Source: Cyprinodon diabolis
Taxonomy: Eukaryota > Chordata > Actinopteri > Cyprinodontiformes > Cyprinodontidae
Assembly: GCA_030533445.1 (NCBI GenBank)
Contig: CM060064.1
Location: 400,416 to 464,415, forward strand
Length of the DNA stretch: 64,000 nucleotides
Direction of reading: 5' to 3'
Under the pieces are notes generated by a model that saw only the letters and a program-made list of their open reading frames with translations, searched no databases and was not told the DNA's origin. Below, piece by piece: positions 1-11,300 of the stretch. The first letter of the stretch is position 1. Each line of letters opens with the position of its first letter. A program made the position numbers and the translations under genes.

Positions 1-2499
1 AATGATGGATGGATGGATAAATGGATGATGGATGGATGGATGGATGATGGATGGATGGATGATGGATGGATGAATGATGGATGGATGGATGATGGATGGA
101 TGGATGAATGGATGGGTGGATGAATGATGGATGGATGGATGGATGAATGGATGATGGATGGATGGATGAATGGATGAATGATGGATGGATGAATGATGGA
201 TGGATGAATGATGGATGGATGGATGGATGAATGATGGATGGATGGATGAATGATGGATGGATGGATGTATGATGGGTGGATAAATGATGGATGGATGATG
301 GATGTATGATGGATTGATTGATGAATGAATGAATGATGGATGGATGAATGAATGATGGATGGATGAATGGATGGATGGATGATGGATGGATGGATGCATG
401 ATGGATGCATGATGGATGTATGATGGATGTATGATGGATGGATGATGGATGGATGGATGGATGAATGATGGATGGATGAATGATGGATGGATGGATGAAT
501 GATGGATGGATGGATGAATGATGGATGGATGGATGAATGATGGATGGATGGATGTATGATGGATGGATAAATGATGGATGGATGGATGCATGATGGATGC
601 ATGATGGATGCATGATGGATGCATGATGGATGGATGGATGAATGATGGATGGATGAATGATGGATGGATGAATGATGGATGGATGATGATGGATGGATTG
701 ATGGATGGATGGATGATGGATGGATGAATGATGGATGGATGTATGATGGATGGATGAATGATGGATGGATGGATGATGGATGGATGAATGATGGATGGAT
801 GGATGATGGGTGGAGGATGGATGGATGCATGATGGATGGATGAATGATGGATGGATGTATGATGGATGGATGAATGATGGATGGATGGATGATGGATGGA
901 TGAATGATGGATGGATGGATGATGGGTGGAGGATGGATGGATGCATGATGGATGGATGCATGATGGATGGATGGATGATGGATGGATGGATGATGGATAG
1001 ATGGATGGATGGATGGATGTATGTATGATGGATGTATGATGGATGGATGGCTGGATGGATGGATGATGGATGGATGAATGATGGATGGATGGATGGATGG
1101 ATGGATGTATGATGTATGTATGGATGATGGCTGGATGGAGGATGGATGGATGGATGCATGATGGATGCATGATGGATGTATGATGGATGGATGATGAATG
1201 GATGGATGATGGATGGATGGATGATGGATGGATGGATGGATGAATGATGGATGGATGGATGTATGATGGATGGATGGATGAATGGATGATGGATGGATGG
1301 ATGGATGGATGAATGATGGATGGATGGATAAATGGATGATGGATGGATGGATGGATGATGGATGGATGGATGATGGATGGATGGATGATGGATGGATGGA
1401 TGAATGGATGGGTGGATGAATGATGGATGGATGGATGGATGAATGGATGATGGATGGATGGATGAATGGATGAATGATGGATGGATGAATGATGGATGGA
1501 TGGATGGATGAATGATGGATGGATGGATGAATGATGGATGGATGGATGTATGATGGGTGGATAAATGATGGATGGATGATGGATGTATGATGGATTGATT
1601 GATGAATGAATGAATGATGGATGGATGAATGAATGATGGATGGATGAATGGATGGATGGATGATGGATGGATGGATGCATGATGGATGCATGATGGATGT
1701 ATGATGGATGTATGATGGATGGATGATGGATGGATGGATGGATGAATGATGGATGGATGAATGATGGATGGATGGATGAATGATGGATGGATGGATGAAT
1801 GATGGATGGATGGATGAATGATGGATGGATGGATGTATGATGGATGGATAAATGATGGATGGATGGATGCATGATGGATGCATGATGGATGCATGATGGA
1901 TGCATGATGGATGGATGGATGAATGATGGATGGATGAATGATGGATGGATGAATGATGGATGGATGATGATGGATGGATTGATGGATGGATGGATGATGG
2001 ATGGATGAATGATGGATGGATGTATGATGGATGGATGAATGATGGATGGATGGATGATGGATGGATGAATGATGGATGGATGGATGATGGGTGGAGGATG
2101 GATGGATGCATGATGGATGGATGAATGATGGATGGATGTATGATGGATGGATGAATGATGGATGGATGGATGATGGATGGATGAATGATGGATGGATGGA
2201 TGATGGGTGGAGGATGGATGGATGCATGATGGATGGATGCATGATGGATGGATGGATGATGGATGGATGGATGATGGATAGATGGATGGATGGATGGATG
2301 TATGTATGATGGATGTATGATGGATGGATGGCTGGATGGATGGATGATGGATGGATGAATGATGGATGGATGGATGGATGGATGGATGTATGATGTATGT
2401 ATGGATGATGGCTGGATGGAGGATGGATGGATGGATGGATGGATGGATGGATGATGTATGTATGGATGATGGCTGGATGGAGGATGGATGGATGGATGG
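1..2499. repeat. ATGG/GATG-type satellite with ~1.3 kb internal duplication
   Basis: Tandem ATGG tetranucleotide with interspersed ATGA, ATGC and ATGT variants. The variant order of about 1-1160 is repeated at about 1312-2441, with the offset falling from 1311 (position 1) to 1296 (position 111) and 1281 (position 271 onward). The array was therefore duplicated as a block and then lost two 15-base pieces. It lies in a TAF2 intron or upstream of the first visible exon. Open frames here, such as those at 810 and 2091, are repeat artefacts. Confidence 0.95.
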
Positions 2500-3205
2500 C
2501 CGCTCTATAAACCGACGGAGGGATCTAGGGGTTGGGGCGGACCCCGCTCTATATAGCGACGGAGGGATATTGGGGTTGGGGCGGACCCCGCTCTATATAG
2601 CGACGGAGGGATATTGGGGTTGGGGCGGACCCCGCTCTATATAGCGATGGAGGGATCTAGGGATTGGGGCGGACCCCGCTCTATAAACCGACGGAGGGAT
2701 CTAGGGGTTGGGGCGCACCCCGCTCAATATAGCGATGGAGGGATCTAGGGGTTGGGGCGGACCCCGCTCTATAAACCGACGGAGGGATCTAGGGGTTGGG
2801 GCGGACCCCGCTCAATATAGCGACGGAGTGATCTAGGGGTTGGGGCGGACCCCGCTCTATATAGCGATGGAGGGATATTGGGGTTGGGGCGGACCCCGCT
2901 CTATATAGCGATGGAGGGATCCAGGGGTTGGGGCGGACCCCGCTCTATATAGCGATGGAGGGATATTGGGGTTAGGGCGGACCCCGCTCTATATAGCGAT
3001 GGAGGGATATTGGGGTTGGGGCGGACCCCGCTCTATATAGCGATGGAGGGATCCAGGGGTTGGGGCGGACCCCGCTCTATATAGCGACGGAGGGCTCTAG
3101 GGGTTACGGCGGACCCCGCTCTATATAGCGATGGAGGGATCTAGGTTTTGGGGCGGACCCTGCTCTATATAGCTATGGAGGGATCTAGGGGTCAGGGCGG
3201 ATGTT
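2500..3205 (+). repeat. 44-bp minisatellite, TAF2 copy
   Basis: About 16 units of 44 bp containing CCCCGCTCTATATAGCGA and GGGATCTAGGGGTTGGGG (G-rich on + strand). It abuts the ATGG array at 2499 and ends about 100 bases before the first visible TAF2 exon. The reverse complement of the same unit forms the large array at 49.5-55.2 kb. Confidence 0.95.
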
Positions 3206-3309
3206 TGGACACTGCTCCTGCAGGGCAGGTGGAGCTGCTCTTGCTGTTCTTGTAATGACCACCAGGTGTCATGGTAGAGCTGCTTCATTTGCTGTCCTCT
3301 GTTCTGCAG

Positions 3310-5316
3310 GTGACCCATTTCTGCCTGCCTCAGCTGCTTCCTCTGCTCAAACACTCCATGTCCTACCTGCATGAGATCTTTGAGTTCTACGAGGAGATCC
3401 TGACATGCCGCTACCCATATTCCTGCTTCAAGACTGTGTTTGTGGATGAGGCCTACGTGCAGGTGTCGTCCTACGCCTCCATGAGCATCTTCAGGTGGGG
3501 TGAGAGCTGCTGCTTTTTGACCTCTCGTCCCAGGGTCAACTGTGACGTGTTTCCTTTGTGTTTTAGCACCAACCTGCTGCACAGCCCTACCATCATCGAC
3601 CAGACCCCGCAGACCCGCCGCTGTCTGGCTCAGGCCCTGGCCCAGCAGTTCTTTGGCTGTTTCATCTCCAGGATGTCCTGGTGAGGCTGACCTGTCTGCA
3701 TCATGTTAGCCCTGCACAGCATTAAGCGTCTGATCACAGGCCCGACCTGCTGCGTTAGAGCAAACTAGAAAGTCAGATTAAAAGGAGGGAGGGAGACAAA
3801 GTTCAGCTCAGCAGGAGGTTTTGCAGCCATTTTAACAGCCATGGAGATGACCTCTGACCTCATCATTCATTGAGGCTGCAGGGCGCTCGATGAAGCTAAA
3901 CCCAGCCTGATCCAGGAGGGCAATAAATGCTGCAGACTGACCTCCTCCCTGTGTTCAACCTCCTCCTCCCCGTGTTCAACCTCCTCCTCCCCGTGTTCAA
4001 CCTCCTCCTCCTCCCTGTGTTCAACCTCCTCCTCCTCCCTGTGTTCAACCTCCTCCTCCCCGTGTTCAACCTCCTCCTCCCCGTGTTCAACCTCCTCCTC
4101 CTCCCCGTGTTCAACCTCCTCCTCCCCGTGTTCAACCTCCTCCTCCCCGTGTTCAACCTCCTCCTCCCCGTGTTCAACCTCCTCCTCCCCGTGTTCAACC
4201 TCCTCCTCCCCGTGTTCAACCTCCTCCTCCCTGTGTTCAACCTCCTCCTCCCCGTGTTCAACCTCCTCCTCTGTTAGGTTTAAACACCAAACACCTTATT
4301 CAGCAACCTGCACAAAGAAAGACACAGAGAATTGAGTATAATTCACTTGCAAGGAGAGGGGATCAGAAACTGCATTCAGTTACAATCTCCAACCCACTCT
4401 GAAGCAGTCTCTGCTCTCCAAGCTTTTTTTATTGAAGGAACGCCCTGATTACAATGTGGTTTCAACCGCTAAAAGGGGAGGGAACGAACCCAGTTGAAAC
4501 CAGAACTTTCGTACAACATCATACAACATCATAAGATAGGGAGAATCCCTCTCCTTATCTGGTTGCACAGTTCTCCATGCTCCTCCACACCCTTAACGGC
4601 ATCTGTTACCTCAGCAGTCAGCACCCCTCCTGTACAGACTTTCAGCAAAACATTAATGACACAGCAAACAAAATTAAATGTTTTAACACTCTTTGTAATA
4701 TGAGTAAGATAGAGATAACAAAATGGGTAAGTATAATATGATTAAAGTAATATGATTAAAGTAGAATAACTTATGTACAATTAATCCAACATCCTCCCTG
4801 TGTTCAACCTCCTCCTCCCCGTGTTCAACCTCCTCCTCCCTGTGTTCAATCTCTCCTCCCCGTGTTCAATCTCTCCTCCCCGTGTTCAACCTCCTCCTCC
4901 CCGTGTTCAACCTCCTCCTCCCCGTGTTCAACCTCCTCCTCCCCGTGTTCAATCTCTCCTCCCCGTGTTCAATCTCTCCTCCCCGTGTTCAATCTCTCCT
5001 CCCCGTGTTCAACCTCCTCCTCCCCGTGTTCAACCTCCTCCTCCCCGTGTTCAACCTCCTCCTCCCCGTGTTCAACCTCCTCCTCCCCGTGTTCATCCTC
5101 CTCCTTCCGGTATTCAACTTCCTCCTCCCCGTGTTCAAGCTCCTCCTCCCTGCGTTAAACCTCCGTCTCCCTCTGTTAAACCTCCTCCTTTTCACCTCCT
5201 GTGTTTCCTCCTGCAGGGCTGATGAGTGGGTGTTGAAGGGCATCTCTGGCTACATCTACGGCCTCTACCTGAAGAAGACCTTTGGAGTCAATGAATACCG
5301 CCACTGGATCAAAGAG
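3310..5316 (+). CDS. TAF2: TAF2 exons: dead aminopeptidase-like domain
   Basis: Three exons (3310-3494, 3567-3680, 5217-5316) encode part of the M1-aminopeptidase-like region of TAF2. Visible segments are [39 protein letters not shown] and [14 protein letters not shown]. In active M1 peptidases the second segment carries the zinc motif HExxH; here the two histidine positions are glutamines (QALAQQF), so the fold is retained without zinc ligands, as known for TAF2. The serine codon is split AG/C between exons one and two, and a tryptophan codon TG/G between two and three. The second intron (3681-5216) holds two blocks of a 21-bp array and a solo LTR, and its array runs into the acceptor tract of exon three. 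Confidence 0.94.
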
Positions 5317-8300
5317 GTGCTGCTTTGCTTTCTTTCTGCTCAATGTTACATGGACCCACAGAAAGAACCACAGCTTTCATGGTTTCTCTGAGCCCCCCTC
5401 AGCCCCAGGCCGGTGGTACCAGGCCGGCGGTAGCGACACCAGGCCGGCGGTAGCGATACCAGACAAGCGGTAGCGATACCAGGCCGGCAGTAGCGATACC
5501 AGGCCGGCGGTAGCGGTACCAGGCCGGCGGTAGCGGTACCAGGCCGGCGGTAGCGGTACCAGTAGCGGTACCAGGCCGGCGGTAGCGGTACCAGGCGGGC
5601 GGTAGCGGTACCAGTAGCGATACCAGGCCGGCGGTAGCGGTACCAGCCCGGCGGTAGCGGTACCAGGCCGGCGGTAGAGGTAGCAGGCGGGCGGTAGCGG
5701 TACCAGTAGCGGTACCAGGCCGGCGGTAGCAGTACCAGCCCGGCAGTAGCCGTACCAGGCCGGCGGTAGCCATACCGGGCCGGCGGTAGCGATACCAGGC
5801 CGGCAGTAGCCATACCAGGCCGGCAGTAGCCATACCGGGCCGGCGGTAGCGATACCAGGCCGGCGGTAGCCATACCGGGCCGGCGGTAGCGATACCAGGC
5901 CGGCAGTAGCCGTACCAGACCGGCGGCAGCCGTACCAGGCCGGCGGTAGCGGTACCAGGCCGGCGGTAGTGACACCAGGCCAGTGGTAGCCATACCAGGC
6001 CGGCAGTAGCGGTACCAGGCGGGCGGTAGCGGTACCAGGCCGGCGGTAGTGACACCAGGCCAGTGGTAGCCATACCAGGCCGGCAGTAGCGGTACCAGGC
6101 GGGCGGTAGCGGTACCAGGCGGGCGGTAGCGGTACCAGGCAGGCGGTAGCGGTACCAGGCCGGCGGTAGCGGTACCAGCCCGGCGGTACCAGTTGGAGCG
6201 CTCCAACTTTCCCAGATCTGGTCTGACCTGCTTCACCCATTTTGAAATCAGCTCAGGATCTGTATAAACTGAAAGTGTGATGTGATGGATCTCCTCTGTG
6301 GATCTCCCTCTCTTTGGATCTCCCTCTCTGTGGATCTCCCTCTCTGTGGATCTCCCTCTCTGTGGATCTCCCTTTCTGTAATGGATCTCCCTCTCTTTGG
6401 ATCTCCCTCTCTGTGGATCTCCCTCTCTTTGGATCTCCCTCTCTGTGGATCTCCCTCTCTGTAATGGATCTCCCTCTCTGTGGATCTCCCTCTCTGTGGA
6501 TCTCCCTCTCTGTGGATCTCCCTCTCTTTGGATCTCCCTCTCTGTGGATCTCCCTCTCTTTGGATCTCCCTCTCTGTGGATCTCCCTCTCTGTGGATCTC
6601 CCTCTCTTTGGATCTCCCTCTCTGTGGATCTCCCTCTCTTTGGATCTCCCTCTCTTTGGATCTCCCTCTCTGTGGATCTCCCTCTCTGTAATGGATCTCC
6701 CTCTCTTTGGATCTCCCTCTCTGTGGATCTCCCTCTCTTTGGATCTCCCTGTGATCGATCTCCCTCTCTGTAGATCTCCCTTTCTGTTGATCTCCCTGTG
6801 ATCGATCTCCCTCTCTGTGGATCTCCCTTTCTGTAATGGATCTCCCTCTCTTTGGATCTCCCTCTCTGTGGATCTCCCTCTCTTTGGATCTCCCTGTGAT
6901 CGATCTCCCTCTCTGTGGGTCTCCCTTTCTGTAATGGATCTCCCTCTCTTTGGATCTCCCTCTCTGTGGATCTCCCTCTCTTTGGATCTCCCTGTGATCG
7001 ATCTCCCTCTCTGTAGATCTCCCTTTCTGTGGATCTCCCTGTGATCGATCTCCCTCTCTGTGGATCTCCCTCTCTGTGGATCTCCCTTTCTGTAATGGAT
7101 CTCCCTCTCTTTGGATCTCCCTCTCTGTGGATCTCCCTCTCTTTGGATCTCCCTCTCTGTAATGGATCTCCCTCTCTTTGGATCTCCCTCTCTGTGGATC
7201 TCCCTCTCTTTGGATCTCCCTCTCTTTGGATCTCCCTCTCTGTGGATCTCCCTCTCTGTGGATCTCCCTCTCTGTAATGGATCTCCCTCTCTGTGGATCT
7301 CCCTCTCTTTGGATCTCCCTCTCTTTGGATCTCCCTCTCTGTGGATCTCCCTCTCTGTAATGGATCTCCCTCTCTTTGGATCTCCCTGTGATGGATCTCC
7401 CTCTCTGACGGCTTTGACTAGGCCGTTCCACCACTCTGTGCTCTGATGTGTCCCCAGCAGGTGCAGCCTCTCTAACCTCCAGATGTTCGTTTAGATGCTG
7501 TTTTCTGTTTTCCAGGAGCTGGACAGGATCGTGGACTACGAGCTGAAGATGGGAGGCGTTCTGCTGCACCCCACCTTCAGTGGAGGCAAAGAAAAGGACA
7601 AGTAAGGACCTCCTGCTGACGGCGGCTTCTCACCACACAACCTTTGATTGACCCCTAAGCTCAGCTCCCTCTGAGAACATAGATCTAGGTCCAGCAGAGT
7701 GATGACCAGGCCTCTCTCTCTTTCAGTCCTACTCCCCACCTCCACTTCTCCATCAAGCACCCCCACACTCTGTCCTGGGAGTACTTCAGGATGTTCCAGT
7801 GCAAGGCCCACCTGGTGATGAGGCTGATTGAGAACCGGATCAGCATGGAGTTCATGCTGCAGGTCCCACTCGCTCCCTCCACGGTTCTGTCCCGCTCGCT
7901 CTCCCTATCTCAATCTGCCTCTCTGTCCTCCTGAAGGTCTTCAACAAGCTGCTGAGCCTGGCCAGCACAGCGTCCTCTCAGAAGTACCAGAGCCACATGT
8001 GGAGCCAGATGCTGCTGTCCACCCACGCCTTCCTCAAGTCCATCTCCAACGTCTCCGGCAAAGACATCGGCCCTCTGATCAAGCAGTGGGTGTATCCTTC
8101 CAGAACCGCTGCACATGTTCCCTTCTTTCCAAGCAGATCTTCCTGCCCGTTCAGCCTTGACTCCTTCTGAGCAGAGATCAGAGCGGCGTGGTGAAGTTTT
8201 TCGGCAGCTTTGCTTTCAACAGGAAGAGGAACGTTCTGGAGCTGGAGATCCGCCAGGACTACACGTCCTCTGGAACCCAGAAATATGTGGTAAGCTGCGG

Positions 8301-11300
8301 GAGCGGGTGGGCGGGCTGCAGAATGTGAGGTGTCCCGCTCTAACTTCTCCTCCTGTCTCCGAAGGGCCCCATCAAGGTGACGGTCCAGGAGCTGGATGGC
8401 TCCTTCAACCACACGCTGCAGATAGAGGAGAACAGCCTGAAGCATGACATCCCCTGCCACTCCAAGAGCAGAAGGTAGCAGAAGGTTCTGGAGCGTCCCG
8501 CTGCCGCACTTATGCTCTGATGGATTTACCCTCTGACTGTTGAACAGGAACAAGAAGAAGAAGATTCCCCTGATGAATGGAGAAGAAGTGGACATGGACC
8601 TCTCTGCTATGGAGTAAGACCTTCAGCCTGATCGGCGGAGTTGGAATCCCGCGCTGATGTCTTGTGTCCTGTGTTTTTCTCTGCAGCGCCGACTCTCCTC
8701 TGCTGTGGATCAGGATCGACCCGGACATGTCCATCCTGAGGAAGGTGGAGTTCGAGCAGGCCGACTTCATGTGGCAGTACCAGCTGCGATACGAGAGGGA
8801 CGTGGTGGCACAGGTAGGCGGGGAGGAGCCTCTGACCTGCAGCTTGGTCACTGGTCCAGTCGGGGCGGTCCTGGTACCGGGCTTTAATCCATCCATGAAC
8901 ACCAGGGAAGTAGGAAGTCGTCCTCTAGATGAAGAAACTTTTCTCTCACTCTGAAATTTGCAGCCAGGTTCTTAGACCCGACAGCCTGACGTCCTCAGTC
9001 AGGACCATCCTAGATCTTCTAATGCTAGTCGAGGTAGAGGTTTTCCCGCCGTTTCCATGGTTACCCCAGCTGTTTTCTGTCTCCTAGGAGGAAGCCATCA
9101 CAGCGTTGGAGAAGTTCCCCACCCCCGCCTCCAGACTAGCTCTGACGGACATCCTGGAGCAGGAACAGTGTTTCTACAAGGTCCGCATGCAGGCCTGCTT
9201 CTGCCTGGCCAAGGTAGGTCTCTACCGGTACCAGCAGAACCCGACCATGCTGTGCCTTAGTTCCTCTTCAAGACCATTGCAGGGGAACGGGTTCCAGTTG
9301 CCCCGATCCCTGTCCACTTCACTCCCCAACCTACCATGACCCAGATGGTTCCCTGTGAGGGAAATCCAGGACACGGGCCTCGCTCCGACAGCTGAACTAA
9401 ACTCTAGCCCACCGACCGGTTCTGTTCTGTCTGCAGATCGCCAACGCCATGGTGAGCACATGGCAGGGTCCACCAGCCATGAAGTCTCTGTTCACCAGAA
9501 TGTTCTGCTGTAAGAGCTGCCCCAACATCGTCAGAACCAACAACTTCATCAACTTCCAGAGCTACTTCCTGCAGAAGGTACAGACGGTGGTTCTGTTCAT
9601 GCCCAACCCATCAGAACTCGGCCGGTTCTGCAGGCCTCCAACCAGCTGTGCTCTTTGTGTTGTTGGTTTCAGACCATGCCGGTTGCCATGGCGTTACTCA
9701 GGGACGTGCAGAACCTGTGTCCTAAAGACGTTCTCAACTTCATCCTGGATCTCATCAAGTATAACGACAACCGGAAGAACAAGGTAGGCAGACTGGTCAG
9801 AACCGGGCCTTTTCTGGTTCTGATGCCCGTCTGGGTCAGCCAGAACCTCCTGACCTCTCCTCCACCTTGTGTCCAGTTCTCAGACAACTACTACCGGGCT
9901 GAGCTGATCGAGGCGCTGACCAACGCGCTGACTCCGGCCATCAGCATCAACAACGAGGTCCGGACCGTGGAGAACCTGAACCCGGACGTCCGCCTCATCC
10001 TGGAGGAGATCACCCGCTTCCTGAACATGGAGAAGCTGCTGCCCAGCTTCAGGAACACCATCACTGTGAGGTAGGGAGCAGACGGGGCCCTCTGCTTCTC
10101 TGAGTAGACCAGTAGAACCAGTAAAGCTGATTGTTGTGTCCCCAGCTGCCTGAAGGCCATCCGTCAGCTGCAGAAGAACGGTCACATTCCCAGCGACCCG
10201 TCCCTCTTCAGGGCCTACGCTGAGTACGGACACTTCGTAGACGTCCGTCTTTCTGCGTTGGAGGCTCTGGTGGACTACACCACGGGTAGGAAGTGGTTCC
10301 GGTTCCCAGGGTGGTTGTAGAAGCTTTCTGTTCGGATCTCAGGCAGCCGAGGTGTTTGAAGAACAACGGTATTCAATAGAGGCCGTGGACCCGGCTCCTG
10401 GAAGCGGACACGGCTCCTGGCCGTGGACCCGGCTCCTGGCCGCGGACCCGGCTCCTGGCCGCGGATCCGGCTTCTGGGTCCACAACACCAGGGTTCAGGT
10501 GTTGTGGTGGTTCCGCCTGCTGTGTCTCAGTGATTCAATTCAATTCAGTTTATTTCTATAGCTCCAATTCACATCATGTCATCTCAGGTCACTTTCCAGT
10601 TCAACCAGATCATCCAGTCAGATTGATTCAAAGTTTTCTATCTTAGGAAAACCAGCTGATTGCATCGACTCATTGACTCTTCAGCAATCCCTCACACTAA
10701 GCATGCTTGTAGCGACAGTGGAGAGGAAAAACTCCCTTTGAACAGGAAGAAACCTCCAGCAGAACCAGGCTCAGTGTGAGCGGCCATCTGCTGAGGCCCA
10801 CTGGGGTTCAAGGAGACAGAGGCAGACATAGAAAAAGAAGCATAGATACAAAAGGCAGCTGTGTTCTCTGTCTGCAGTTGAGAGGAGCTCCACAGACCTG
10901 CAGTGGCTGCTGGACCTGGTTCAAAGCGACCCGGTTCACTACGTCAGGTCAGCCTGGTTCTGTTCAGCTTTTTGGTCCCAGTAGAATCCTGAGGTTCTGA
11001 TCCGATCCTGCTGTGTTCTTCTCCCTGTAGACACAAGGTTCTGGGCATGCTGAGTAGGAACCCCCCCTTCACCAAGGCAGCCGACTCTGGCCTGTGCACC
11101 GAGGCTCTGGTGGATCAGCTGTGGAGGCTGATGAACTCAGGTGAGGAGCAGCAGCCCTGAGAGGAACCACAACCAGGGGCCCCTGGGGGGGGTGGCGGGG
11201 CCGATGACAGAAGTGTGGAAGCTGATGGTTTCAGGGACTAATGACCGCAGTTCTCCCCTCTGATTGGTCAGTCCTGCTGCAGGGTTCAGTCCAGGGACCT

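Noticed and set aside
2500..3205. Array of core promoters (TATATAG plus GC box in every 44-bp unit)
   Set aside because: The CTATATAG palindrome next to GGGGTCCGCC looks promoter-like, but there is no downstream gene or other evidence; composition alone explains it.
6253..7569. 438-codon minus-strand frame of [16 protein letters not shown] repeats
   Set aside because: By-product of the 16-bp array. It overlaps TAF2 exon 7516-7601 on the opposite strand and has no other protein features.
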